A stretch of DNA of 14,264 bases from CAUJGP01 sp964612425 (GCA_964612425.1 CAZTDX010000079.1:1-14264); one strand, 5' to 3'; positions 1 through 7,404 are shown, numbered from the stretch's first letter. The notes: generated by a model from the letters alone, not told the origin. Program-made: numbers and translations.

Positions 1-1
1 A

Positions 2-106
2 TTCTTTCATTTCGGTGAGGCCATGGATGGCCGTCCCGAAGTTGCCTCTCCACCTCACTTATCTACGCCTATCGAGAAGCACCCGATTCAAGCACAGACT
101 TTTTGA
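2..106 (+). CDS. Possible C-terminal fragment of an upstream gene
   Basis: A reading frame is open from the window edge to a TGA at 104-106 and would encode a 34-residue tail ending in HLSTPIEKHPIQAQTF. This stretch has a visibly higher GC content than the DNA that follows. I do not recognise a family, and a second + frame is also open over the same stretch (to a TAA at 108-110), so the call rests on composition and plausible residue content only. A promoter-like segment and the next gene follow, so a gene end here is reasonable. It could equally be non-coding. Confidence 0.3.
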   Translation, partial: FFHFGEAMDGRPEVASPPHLSTPIEKHPIQAQTF

Positions 107-173
107 GTAAAAATGTGATATAGGGTTAGAGAGGAACTACACCTCGTTTGATCTAAATCTTTTCCGCCTCAAA

Positions 174-201
174 TTAGACTCTTTTTCGAGCTAAATATAA
201 A
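174..201 (+). promoter_or_regulatory. Putative sigma-70-type promoter of the exonuclease gene
   Basis: TTAGAC at 174-179 and TATAAA at 196-201 are separated by 16 bases and lie about 45 bases before the likely ATG at 246. This is a reasonable match to a housekeeping -35/-10 pair in AT-rich DNA, where chance matches are common. Confidence 0.4.
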
Positions 202-245
202 ATAGTTTTTGCCTTTAAAAATTAAAATAAAGTAAGTTGGAAAGA

Positions 246-1079
246 ATGAATCAAAATTCTTGGAAAAATCTTTCTTTTGTTGCTTTTGACACGGAAACTT
301 CGGGCGCCTATCCCATTGGTAATGAAATTGTGGAAGTAGGATTAGTAAAATGGGAGGGTGGACGAGAGGTTGGATCATTTAATCAATTAATACGACCGCG
401 AAAATCCATGGAGCAAGAGGTTATTGATATTCATGGTATTACCAATGAAATGCTCAAGGATGCACCAATAATGTCGGAAGTTATTTCCTCCGTCGTTCAA
501 TTTATTGGCGAGAGCGTAGTAATCGCTCATCATGCGCCTTTTGATTTGGGATTTTTAAGTTGGGATTTAGAGCGATTGGGATATGCGCTTCCTAAAACTC
601 CAGCGCTCTGTACTAGTTTACTTTCAAGAAAATTAATCAAAGGCTCAGACAATCACAAACTTCAAACATTAATAAAATTTTTAAAATTAGAAAGTGGCCC
701 TGCTCACCGTGCTGAAAGCGATGCCCGTGCTTGTTTGGAAGTGGCCTTACATTGTTTTAGTTTACTTAGTCCGGAAACCAATTTTCAAGAGTTACTAAAA
801 ATTCAAGAAAAGGATCTCTCGTGGAAGAATTATTCCATTAAAACTTTACAGAATGATAAAAATTTAAGAGGGCTGATTGACGCAACGATAAATGATCAAT
901 TGGTAGACTTTGTTTATATGAGTGGCTCTAATAAAGGAAAAACGCGAAGAGCCAAACCTCTTGGTATTGTGCGAAATCCCGATGGTGATTATTTATCGGC
1001 CTATTGTCTCGTTGATAATAAGAAAAAGCGCTTTTATTTAAAGGCAATAAAGGATTCACTTCCAGTATTTGGAAGTTGA
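246..1079 (+). CDS. DEDDh 3'-5' exonuclease (DnaQ/epsilon-like) with C-terminal WYL-like domain
   Basis: The predicted protein has 277 residues. Its first ~180 form a DnaQ-type exonuclease: Exo I FDTETSG (D15, E17), Exo II HHAPFD (D100) and Exo III HRAESDA (H154, D159). These are the four acidic residues plus histidine of the DEDDh class, which removes nucleotides from DNA or RNA 3' ends using two metal ions. The last ~75 residues (from RGLIDATINDQ, through RRAKPLGIV, to KRFYLKAI) read like a WYL domain, a ligand-sensing fold usually found in regulators. The domain pairing implies a nuclease modulated by nucleotide or nucleic-acid binding rather than the replicative proofreading subunit; that is inference. 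ATG 246 was chosen over an in-frame TTG at 237; neither has a well-placed Shine-Dalgarno, so the start is uncertain by three residues. Confidence 0.88.
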   Translation: MNQNSWKNLSFVAFDTETSGAYPIGNEIVEVGLVKWEGGREVGSFNQLIRPRKSMEQEVIDIHGITNEMLKDAPIMSEVISSVVQFIGESVVIAHHAPFDLGFLSWDLERLGYALPKTPALCTSLLSRKLIKGSDNHKLQTLIKFLKLESGPAHRAESDARACLEVALHCFSLLSPETNFQELLKIQEKDLSWKNYSIKTLQNDKNLRGLIDATINDQLVDFVYMSGSNKGKTRRAKPLGIVRNPDGDYLSAYCLVDNKKKRFYLKAIKDSLPVFGS

Positions 1080-1164
1080 ATTGTACCAGAATAATATTTT
1101 TGGTGACATAAAGACTTCTTGGGAGTTAGCGTTGGCTGCTAATTTTAGCAAAACAGGAGGATTT

Positions 1165-2049
1165 ATGAAGTTACTAATGATATTAATGAGTTTTTTGGTG
1201 GCCAATTTTTCGTTCGCAATCGACCTTTCAGACTTAAGAAAACAAGCTTTAGAGGGAAAAACAGATTGTAATGGAAGTGTTCATGCTAATGATTCATTTG
1301 GTTATTACGCCAATAAAACAATTCTAAATGTTGTTGAACTCACTACTGGAAAAACAGTTGCACAAATTAAAACGTTAGATCCCATTACGGCCATAAAAAG
1401 TGATTCGCAAAATCTTTTTATTCTTACTGAATCAAATTTAGAAATCTGGGATATTGCTGGGCAAAAAAATGTTAAAACATTATTAACTTATCCCAATATT
1501 TCTGCTCCTTATGGTTTTTATGAACAACCCCGAGGTTTAGATATCACTAACGATAAAATTTATATCGCCCATGGTTCTTATGGTGTTGTGGTTTTTGATC
1601 GTAACACTTATAAACCAGAAGCATTTATTTCAACTCAATCAATCGTTCGTGATATTGCGATAAATGGTAAAAGTGCTGTAGTTGTCATAGATAATAATGT
1701 CGAAGGTGGATTTCATGGTTTTGGTTTTATAAATATGAGTACAAACCAAGTTGAAAAGTACACACCGTTTGAAAACGTGTTTCCTGAAAGCGTTACGATA
1801 TCTGGAGATACACTACTAGTTGGTTTTTTTTCGACTATTTGGAAGTACAACACGCAAGATGTTATGACAAATGCTGCTCCTAAAGTATTAGGTCGAGTTT
1901 TTAATTTTCCTGCAGGTTTAGGAACAATTGTCGGTAAAGCTCATTATGACAATAAATACATGTATTCTTGTTATGAGTCTGTGGATGAGAAAGGTCAAAA
2001 TCCCCATAAGCATGTTGTTGCTTTTGATCGTAAGGTCTTAAGCTTATAA
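1165..2049 (+). CDS. Exported beta-propeller-like protein
   Basis: The predicted protein has 294 residues. The start at ATG 1165 follows a strong AGGAGG (1155-1160) and gives a clean signal peptide, MKLLMILMSFLVANFSFA, probably cut before IDLSD. The open frame extends upstream to 1069 but that part lacks a ribosome site. The mature protein shows degenerate repeats of the form (L/I)xIxxxxIYIAHGSYGVVVFD and NLFILTESNLEIWDI, with short strands and turn residues typical of WD40/LVIVD-like beta-propellers. Such proteins usually act as periplasmic or outer-membrane binding scaffolds. No catalytic motif is visible and I cannot name a ligand. It sits 85 bases after the exonuclease gene and is probably read in the same direction. 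A strong hairpin at 2068-2100 follows its stop. Confidence 0.75.
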   Translation: MKLLMILMSFLVANFSFAIDLSDLRKQALEGKTDCNGSVHANDSFGYYANKTILNVVELTTGKTVAQIKTLDPITAIKSDSQNLFILTESNLEIWDIAGQKNVKTLLTYPNISAPYGFYEQPRGLDITNDKIYIAHGSYGVVVFDRNTYKPEAFISTQSIVRDIAINGKSAVVVIDNNVEGGFHGFGFINMSTNQVEKYTPFENVFPESVTISGDTLLVGFFSTIWKYNTQDVMTNAAPKVLGRVFNFPAGLGTIVGKAHYDNKYMYSCYESVDEKGQNPHKHVVAFDRKVLSL

Positions 2050-2067
2050 TTATATTTTTATGAAATA

Positions 2068-2100
2068 GAAACAGTGTTTCAGAACTTGAAACACTGTTTC
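2068..2100. promoter_or_regulatory. Twin perfect palindromes: candidate tandem operator or stem-loop
   Basis: GAAACAGTGTTTC (2068-2080) and GAAACACTGTTTC (2088-2100) are each perfect 6-1-6 palindromes of the form GAAACA-N-TGTTTC. They are exact reverse complements of each other, so the pair also folds as a 13-bp stem with a 7-base loop. Their centres lie 20 bp apart, close to two helical turns, as expected for cooperative binding of two dimers on one DNA face. They end 47 bases before the regulator start at 2148, so autoregulation is the obvious hypothesis. As a terminator for the preceding gene the hairpin is weaker, because no T-tract follows it. Confidence 0.6.
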
Positions 2101-2147
2101 TAAAATACCCTTTACTATGCCGGAAATTAAGATTAATTCTACCTTCA

Positions 2148-2918
2148 ATGAAAGCACAAAATATTCTTTTATTGGAGTTTGAAAAGCGAAAAAAGAGAAA
2201 TAACAATTTCTCCTTAAGATCGTTTGCCCGCTATCTCGGATTTAGTCCTGCACAATTGTCTCAAATGATGTCTGGAAAGAGACCAGTCACATTGAATATG
2301 GCAAAAAAAATCATAGAAAAGTTAGATTATTCGCCACAAGAAAAACAGCATTTTTTACAAGTCCTCCTAAAAGATAAAAGTATTGAAACCACTCCTTCAG
2401 GTCCACTCAAGAGACAATTAGAGGAGGACCAATTTCGAGTTATATCCGATTGGTATCATTTAGCCATTTTGAGTTTAACAAAATTAAAGGAAGCAAAGTC
2501 AGATCCTCAATGGATTGCTTGCAAATTAGGAATTTCAATTCTTAATGCGCATCAGGCTCTGTTGCGACTCGTGCGTTTAGGGTTGTTAAAATTATCTCCA
2601 AAACTCATTCAAGTGGGTGAGCCCTTTGAGGTTGTAACCAAAATTCCCTCGGAAGCTATTCGAAAATATCATAAGCAAAATTTAAATTTAGCGATTGAAA
2701 AAATTGAGGAAGTCCCCATGAAATTGAGAGAATTTCAATCGGTATCTATAGTTATTCATCCGACTAAAATTCCTCAATTTAAGAAATTAATTGATGACTT
2801 CTTGGATCAGGCGATGGCTATGGCGCCAGCTCAGTCTCAGCCTGGGAGTGAAGTTTATCATGTCAATGTGCAAATGTTTCCAGTAACCAAAATTAAGGAG
2901 AATAAACATGAAGGTTAA
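2148..2918 (+). CDS. TIGR02147/DUF4423-type transcriptional regulator
   Basis: The predicted protein has 256 residues. The N-terminus (about 5-72: LEFEKRKKRNNNFSLRSFAR, LGFSPAQLSQMMSGKRPVT, AKKIIEKL, SPQEKQHF) is the XRE-like helix-turn-helix region typical of the TIGR02147 family, whose members have an LERRKxxNxxYSLRAFAR opening. A middle segment (about 95-150) with WYHLAILSLTKL and GISILNAHQALLRLVRLGLL resembles the winged-helix-like DUF4423 part. The family is enriched in Bdellovibrio and Fibrobacter; targets are largely unknown. Twin palindromes end 47 bases before the ATG and are the natural candidate binding site. No clear Shine-Dalgarno precedes the ATG, so the leader may be short or translation weak. 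The last 11 bases overlap the following lipoprotein gene, so the two are co-translated. Confidence 0.85.
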   Translation: MKAQNILLLEFEKRKKRNNNFSLRSFARYLGFSPAQLSQMMSGKRPVTLNMAKKIIEKLDYSPQEKQHFLQVLLKDKSIETTPSGPLKRQLEEDQFRVISDWYHLAILSLTKLKEAKSDPQWIACKLGISILNAHQALLRLVRLGLLKLSPKLIQVGEPFEVVTKIPSEAIRKYHKQNLNLAIEKIEEVPMKLREFQSVSIVIHPTKIPQFKKLIDDFLDQAMAMAPAQSQPGSEVYHVNVQMFPVTKIKENKHEG

Positions 2919-3582
2919 AGTTATTTTATTTAGTGTCGTTGGTGTTTTAAATTTTGTAGGTTGTGCTAGCGTGCATCCCGGTCATAAAGCTGTGACCTCC
3001 AATAAAGTACCACCGGTTTTACCAATTGCTGTGAGTGCCGAGAGCGTAGAAAAATCTCAAAACGCTACTTTTCAACTTGTTGAAATAACGATTGAGAATA
3101 AATCTGAATCTTGGTTTCGCGTAAAGTCTTCCAAAGTTATTATAAATAATCCGAGTGAATCAGGGATTAGTGTTATCGTTGGAAATGATTTAAGGGAGTG
3201 GAGTAAGGCCATGGCCTTTAAAAATAAAATGGACAAGCATAATAGCGATATGGCCATGGGTGGACTTGCTGCGGCCGGCACGGTGGCCTTGGTTGCTGGG
3301 GCTAAAGATAATAACTCTAATTTAGTCAATGCAGGAGGTGCAGCCATTTTGACATCTGAAGTTTGGGGCTTAACAGATATTGTTAATGAATCTTTACGTA
3401 CGGCGGAGGGAGTTCAAACTGTTCCAGAAAATCATTTATACCATCCATTTTCGGTGCCTGGAAAGCTGTTCATTCGAAAGTGGGTGTTGCTCAATAAGCC
3501 AATCAATAAAGAAATAAACAAAATAGTATTAGAAATAGAATCTAACGATAATGAGAGAGAGACTTATGAAGTTACGCTATAA
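2908..3582 (+). CDS. Predicted lipoprotein with glycine/alanine-rich central segment
   Basis: The predicted protein has 224 residues. The N-terminus MKVKVILFSVVGVLNFVGC carries a lipobox-like FVG|C, so it is probably lipidated at Cys19, although phenylalanine at -3 is less usual. The mature part begins ASVHPGHKAV and includes a beta-rich stretch (about 50-85, ATFQLVEITIENKSESWFRV) resembling a domain that supports surface interaction. A glycine/alanine-rich hydrophobic segment follows (about 112-145: MAMGGLAAAGTVALVAGA), which could be membrane-associated, and then a conserved-looking HPFSVPGKLFIRKWVLL region. AAGGAG at 2895-2900 is seven bases before the ATG. The start overlaps the regulator gene by 11 bases and the end overlaps the following gene, so all three form one transcription unit. 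I do not recognise a named family. Confidence 0.75.
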   Translation: MKVKVILFSVVGVLNFVGCASVHPGHKAVTSNKVPPVLPIAVSAESVEKSQNATFQLVEITIENKSESWFRVKSSKVIINNPSESGISVIVGNDLREWSKAMAFKNKMDKHNSDMAMGGLAAAGTVALVAGAKDNNSNLVNAGGAAILTSEVWGLTDIVNESLRTAEGVQTVPENHLYHPFSVPGKLFIRKWVLLNKPINKEINKIVLEIESNDNERETYEVTL

Positions 3583-4264
3583 AGCTTCTACTTTTTTAGT
3601 TTGTTTTGGATTTGGTTTTTTCGCTTTTGCAAATAAGGTTGGAAATGGAGGTGATGGTGTATTTTGTCAGCTTGATTCGCCATCGAAGGCAAGTTCACAA
3701 GCTCCCATTGTCAAAAAGCAACCAAGTAAAGTTTTTGGTGAATTGTTAGACTTTTATGAAAAAGATTTAAAATTTTCCCCTTCAACCAACTCTTATCAAT
3801 TGTTAGCCTCAGAGCAAATTCAGAAATTATCAGCGGTTGCGCCTAAACTTTTTGAAAAGTACAAAAAAAGGTTAACGGAAATTATTTCAGAAATTGAATT
3901 TAAAAAGGACGTGGAGCTAGTGGATGTGCCGGACTCGCTCCATACGTTTGTCCCGAAAAATAAAAATTGCCAACTTAAGCAATTGGCGATTAGAAAAAGT
4001 TTTGTACTGGCTGGAGAAAAGCGATTTATAATTGATGAAGAGTTATGGAAAAATTTAGATTCATATCAGCAAGCAGGATTAATTTTACATGAAATCATTT
4101 ACGAGCATTTTTTACAGTTGGGTGAAGAGAATTCTATAAAAGCTCGTAAATTCAATGCTTATCTCTTTTCTCAACAATTTTCGAAGGAAGAGTTTTGGCG
4201 ATGGATGCAAGAGTTAGAAATACCCATTTATCCTGAAATTACAAATAGCAATAAAACGAAATGA
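3566..4264 (+). CDS. Exported GNGGD-motif protein of a Bdellovibrionales-type family
   Basis: The predicted protein has 232 residues. ATG 3566 gives the signal peptide MKLRYKASTFLVCFGFGFFA, ending FAFA|NK. The frame is open from ATG 3551, but that start would put charged residues ahead of the signal. The mature N-terminus NKVGNGGDGVFC matches the KVGNGGDxVxC opening that I associate with many small exported proteins of Bdellovibrio relatives. The C-terminal region has QAGLILHEIIYEHFLQLGEENSIKARKFNAYLFS, a recurring element of that family. LHEIIYEH resembles a metal-binding helix but lacks the spacing of HExxH, so I do not call it a protease. It overlaps the lipoprotein gene by 17 bases. The function is unknown; an envelope location is likely from the signal peptide. 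Confidence 0.72.
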   Translation: MKLRYKASTFLVCFGFGFFAFANKVGNGGDGVFCQLDSPSKASSQAPIVKKQPSKVFGELLDFYEKDLKFSPSTNSYQLLASEQIQKLSAVAPKLFEKYKKRLTEIISEIEFKKDVELVDVPDSLHTFVPKNKNCQLKQLAIRKSFVLAGEKRFIIDEELWKNLDSYQQAGLILHEIIYEHFLQLGEENSIKARKFNAYLFSQQFSKEEFWRWMQELEIPIYPEITNSNKTK

Positions 4265-4470
4265 TTTATATGAGACTGGGCTCTAGTATTGGTTATTGTC
4301 TATATGATTTTGGGATTTTCGACTAATAAGTAAATAAAATCAATTAAATTGATTATAAGCCCTATAAATTAACGAATTTTAATTACCTGCCCTTGACAAA
4401 CTAGCAGTAGATTTAGCTTTAGAATTAATTTAAAATATAAAAAGGTAGCTAGTTTTTATGGGGCGGTTAA
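4265..4470. other. Intergenic region ahead of the transglycosylase gene
   Basis: These 206 bases hold no convincing gene. A perfect 8-1-8 palindrome, AATCAATT-A-AATTGATT, lies at 4338-4354 and could be an operator or part of the end of the preceding unit. TTGACA at 4393-4398 is a perfect -35 match, but the best -10 (TAGAAT, 4420-4425) is 21 bases away, too far for a standard promoter. The base preceding the ATG region, GGGGCGG (4460-4466), is the only purine-rich stretch that could serve as a ribosome site. Confidence 0.4.
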
Positions 4471-6045
4471 ATGAATTCAGTAAAAAGTTTTGTACGATTT
4501 TTCACAGTTTTGGTATTGTGTCTGACTACGACACAAAACTTTGCTTTTGGGGATATTCCTTTTTTAACATCTCTACTCAGTGATCCCTCACTTGTTTATA
4601 AAGATGGAAAACCTTGGAGCCCCACTGATTTTTCCGGCCAAAACGAAGTTCTCGGTAATGAGAAAAATGTGTTTGCTCCCCCCGCAAACATGAAAGAGTC
4701 TGTTCAATTTTGGATTTCTGTTTACACTGATTACACCAGTCAGCAAGGCCTTTTGCATGACATTGATAATCTCGATGTTGTTTATGAAAAAGTTGATTTT
4801 GAGTTTATCAATAAAAATAGCACATTAACTGAAAGACAAAAGTCGAAAGCTCGTGAGAAGTACATTGATGAGAGAAAGAAGCGAATAGAAGTGAGTCTAA
4901 ATAAAATCCTCACTCATCCATCAATAGAAGAATTAACTGACTTTGATCAGCATGTTATGAAATTGTGGAGCAATAAGGGGGGAGAGAGTGCCATGAGAGA
5001 GGCTGCCTCTATCGAGCGTATACGATTTCAGCTGGGTCAGAGTGATCGAATGAAGGAAGCTATTTATTTATCAGGTCGCTATTTTCCGATGATGGAACGA
5101 GTTTTTAAAGAAGAAGGCTTGCCTTTAGAATTAACTCGATTGGTTTTTGTGGAAAGCTCTTTTAACGTATTGGCTCGATCAAAGGTAGGGGCGAGTGGAC
5201 TGTGGCAGATCATGCCTTCGGCTGCGAGAGGACATTTAAAGATCAATAAAACTGTTGATTTAAGAAACCATCCTGAAAAAGCCACTGAACTTGCCGCAAA
5301 GATGCTAAAGTTTAACTATCAGATGTTGGGGGCCTGGCCTTTGGCGATTACGGGTTATAATCACGGACCTTATGGAGTAAAAAGATTAGTCGAAAAAAAT
5401 AAAACAAAAGATATTGGAGAGTTAATTGCAACAGGTGAGGGACGTCGTTTTGGTTTCGCCTCACGAAATTTCTATGCCAGTTTTCTCGCTGTACTTGAAG
5501 TTGAGGGGAGGGCGGCAGTTTATTTTCCTGGTATTAAACAGGCTGCTGAATTTAAGACTGAAGTGTTGAAGCTAGAAAAGCCGATATATTTTAAGGATCT
5601 GGTTGAGTTATTTGATGGTGATGTTGAAAAGGCTCAATTGTACAATCCTCATTTGCAAAGAGCTGCATATTTAAATAAAGTCACTTTAGAAAATAAAAAT
5701 TATTTGGTTGTTCCTTCGGATATTAAAGCAGCATCAACTGTGGTCGCCAATGCTGCTCAAGGATTGGAAAAGTTAGAAGACACTCAAGTTAGCAAGGAGC
5801 CCACTAAGCCTAAAGTTTCTAAGTCTCGCTCTCGAAAAGCCCAGCGCCAAGTCGCTAACTCTGAAATAAGTCAAGGCGATGAAGATAAAGCCTCGATCGA
5901 TACCAAGAAGTATAAAGTTACAAGAGGTGATACTTTGTATCGTATCTCTCGTCAGTTTGGGGTGAGTATTCGTTCTATTTTGTCTGCTAATGACATGAAA
6001 CGTTCTCGCATAAAGGCTGGCCAAGTACTTATTCTTCCTGATTAG
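4471..6045 (+). CDS. mltD: Membrane-bound lytic murein transglycosylase D-like protein (SLT + LysM)
   Basis: The predicted protein has 524 residues. A signal sequence (about 1-27, ending FAFG) is followed by a ~170-residue N-terminal extension rich in charged helix. The SLT catalytic domain spans about 200-330: FVESSFN with the general acid E228, GLWQIMP, and AITGYNHGPYGV, all hallmarks of MltD-type family 1 transglycosylases. These cleave the MurNAc-GlcNAc bond of peptidoglycan with 1,6-anhydro ring formation. A Lys/Ser-rich linker (about 425-478) leads to one clear LysM peptidoglycan-binding domain (YKVTRGDTLYRISRQFGVS to KAGQVLILPD), ending at the C-terminus. The segment at 355-420 may be a degenerate LysM. 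There is no lipobox, so it is probably periplasmic and anchored through LysM. The stop is 1 base ahead of a perfect inverted repeat. Confidence 0.93.
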   Translation: MNSVKSFVRFFTVLVLCLTTTQNFAFGDIPFLTSLLSDPSLVYKDGKPWSPTDFSGQNEVLGNEKNVFAPPANMKESVQFWISVYTDYTSQQGLLHDIDNLDVVYEKVDFEFINKNSTLTERQKSKAREKYIDERKKRIEVSLNKILTHPSIEELTDFDQHVMKLWSNKGGESAMREAASIERIRFQLGQSDRMKEAIYLSGRYFPMMERVFKEEGLPLELTRLVFVESSFNVLARSKVGASGLWQIMPSAARGHLKINKTVDLRNHPEKATELAAKMLKFNYQMLGAWPLAITGYNHGPYGVKRLVEKNKTKDIGELIATGEGRRFGFASRNFYASFLAVLEVEGRAAVYFPGIKQAAEFKTEVLKLEKPIYFKDLVELFDGDVEKAQLYNPHLQRAAYLNKVTLENKNYLVVPSDIKAASTVVANAAQGLEKLEDTQVSKEPTKPKVSKSRSRKAQRQVANSEISQGDEDKASIDTKKYKVTRGDTLYRISRQFGVSIRSILSANDMKRSRIKAGQVLILPD

Positions 6046-6110
6046 TGAAATACGGATGGATGTCAATACCGTATTGGTGAAATACGGTATTGACATCCAT
6101 CCGTATTTCA
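6046..6110. repeat. Perfect 30-bp inverted repeat with 5-base loop
   Basis: Arms 6046-6075 and 6081-6110 are exact reverse complements over all 30 bases, with loop GGTGA (6076-6080). Beyond one G/T mismatch, four more outer base pairs (6041-6044 with 6112-6115) extend the symmetry to 75 bp. Each arm contains its own 5-1-5 palindrome (AATACCGTATT at 6065-6075, AATACGGTATT at 6081-6091), and GTGAAATACGG occurs as a direct repeat at 6045-6055 and 6077-6087. The hairpin spans the gap after the transglycosylase stop and the first 18 codons of the ATPase gene. No T-tract follows, so it is not a classical terminator. A short palindromic mobile element, an operator or a translational control hairpin are the alternatives. 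Confidence 0.9.
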
Positions 6111-7345
6111 TTAATACTATAAGAGTGAGCAATTTAATAACTTTTCAAGAATTAACAACGAAATTAGAGGTGATACAGGCTAGGCTTTTAAAGTCATTAC
6201 CTGAGAATCAGCGGCTCGTCGCCCCCCATGGAATTCTCAAGCGGAGAGCAACTCTATTAATAGGTCCTCGAGGTGTTGGAAAAACTATTTATTTACTGAA
6301 TCTCGTCAATGAAAAAATTAAAAATGCAATTTACATTTCGTTGGATAATCCGCTTCTATCAAACATTAGCTTATATGAATATGGTGATTGGCTTTTTCAA
6401 AATGGATATGAGGCTCTTATTTTGGATGAGGTCCACTGCGCTGCTGACTGGTCAAAGCATCTGAAAGGACTTCATGATGCGTATCCTGAAAAAAAAATAA
6501 TTGTTTCAGATAGCTCCGCCCTCATTCTTAAAAAAGGACTTGGTGATCTTTCTAGACGCTTTGTCGTTGAGCCCTTTCCTTATTTAAGTTTTAGAGAGTT
6601 TCTCTATTTAAAATATCAAGTTGAATTTGATGATATGACTTTTGAAGATTATTTAGAAATCAATAAGGTTCAGAAGTGGTTTTCTCACATTTCTCTCATT
6701 TTAAAAAAACACCAAATCAATCTTTCTAAAGAATTTAAATACTATTTAAATGGCGGAGTTCGGCCTTTTTTTTTAGAAGGTGATTACGAAAATAAACTGA
6801 CTCAAATTCTTGAGAAGGTTATTCATCAAGATATTCCTTACTTTTTGCCGGAAGTTAAAGAGCGACATTTTCATTTAATGAATCATACTATCAATTATTT
6901 ATTACATTCACAGATACCAACGTTAAATGTCGAAAGCTTAGCGACCAAATGGTCTATATCAAAACCGACGGTCTATAACCTTCTCAGTACCCTTGAGGCA
7001 TCATCAGTAATATCCATTATAAAAAAGAAAGGAAATATCAGCAGTAAAACCAAAGGATCAAAAATATTTTTGAGTGATGTCTCGACCTATAGCGCTCTCC
7101 AAGGCCTTTTAGGAAATCAAAGGGAAGCCTACTTTTGTATGCAAATGAAAATATTAGGCAAATCAGTTTTTGCTTCAAAAGATGAATCGCACTCTGACTT
7201 TGAAGTCGATCACGTGTCCTTTGAAATTGGTGGATCACAAAAGAAGGCCAAGCATTCTGACTTGGTATTAAAAGACAACTTTGATGAGTTTTATAAAAAT
7301 ACAAGGCCTTTGTGGAGTCTGGGTTTTATCAATTTAAAAAAATGA
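6056..7345 (+). CDS. AAA-type ATPase with DUF4143 C-terminal region (AAA_14 family)
   Basis: The predicted protein has 429 residues. The P-loop GPRGVGKT (70-77) and Walker B LILDEVH (D124, E125) are followed by an SDSSALIL segment and by PFPYLSFREFLYLK, the pattern of AAA_14 proteins with the usual LSFxEF motif. A winged-helix-like stretch (about 290-330: VESLATKWSISKPTVYNLLSTL) leads into the DUF4143 part. Its nuclease-like fold is suggested by SDFEVDHVSFEIGGSQKK and the terminal RPLWSLGFI. Members are single-chain ATPases of unclear function, often present in several copies and variable between strains. The annotated ATG 6056 lies in the left arm of the inverted repeat and has no clear ribosome site. 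GTG 6125, after the repeat, would also keep the whole ATPase core, so the first 23 residues may be a product of the repeat. Confidence 0.88.
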   Translation: MDVNTVLVKYGIDIHPYFINTIRVSNLITFQELTTKLEVIQARLLKSLPENQRLVAPHGILKRRATLLIGPRGVGKTIYLLNLVNEKIKNAIYISLDNPLLSNISLYEYGDWLFQNGYEALILDEVHCAADWSKHLKGLHDAYPEKKIIVSDSSALILKKGLGDLSRRFVVEPFPYLSFREFLYLKYQVEFDDMTFEDYLEINKVQKWFSHISLILKKHQINLSKEFKYYLNGGVRPFFLEGDYENKLTQILEKVIHQDIPYFLPEVKERHFHLMNHTINYLLHSQIPTLNVESLATKWSISKPTVYNLLSTLEASSVISIIKKKGNISSKTKGSKIFLSDVSTYSALQGLLGNQREAYFCMQMKILGKSVFASKDESHSDFEVDHVSFEIGGSQKKAKHSDLVLKDNFDEFYKNTRPLWSLGFINLKK

Positions 7346-7377
7346 AAAATAAATAAACATTTTTTTATAATTATTCC

Positions 7378-7404
7378 TAAAGTCTTTCTTTAAAAAACCG
7401 AAAG
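7378..7404 (+). promoter_or_regulatory. Putative sigma-28 (FliA)-like promoter
   Basis: TAAAGTCT (7378-7385) and ACCGAAAG (7397-7404) are separated by exactly 11 bases. Against the enterobacterial FliA consensus TAAAGTTT-N11-GCCGATAA this is 7 of 8 and 5 of 8 matches with ideal spacing. It lies 23 bases before the ATG at 7428, leaving a very short leader with the AGGAGG inside it. In Bdellovibrio, FliA is reported to drive many attack-phase genes. A TATAAT at 7366-7371 is an alternative -10 but lacks a good -35. Confidence 0.4.

Noticed and set aside
4393..4425. TTGACA and TAGAAT as an mltD promoter
   Set aside because: Both hexamers are good but the spacing is 21 bases, outside the normal 16-18 range.
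4398..4455. AAACTAGC and GCTAGTTT inverted repeat before mltD
   Set aside because: Only 8 bp and 42 bases apart in AT-rich DNA; consistent with chance.
5773..6132. Open frame of 119 codons on the minus strand through the palindrome
   Set aside because: It is antisense to the LysM region of the transglycosylase; the resemblance to the ATPase N-terminus at its start is simply the mirror image of the inverted repeat.
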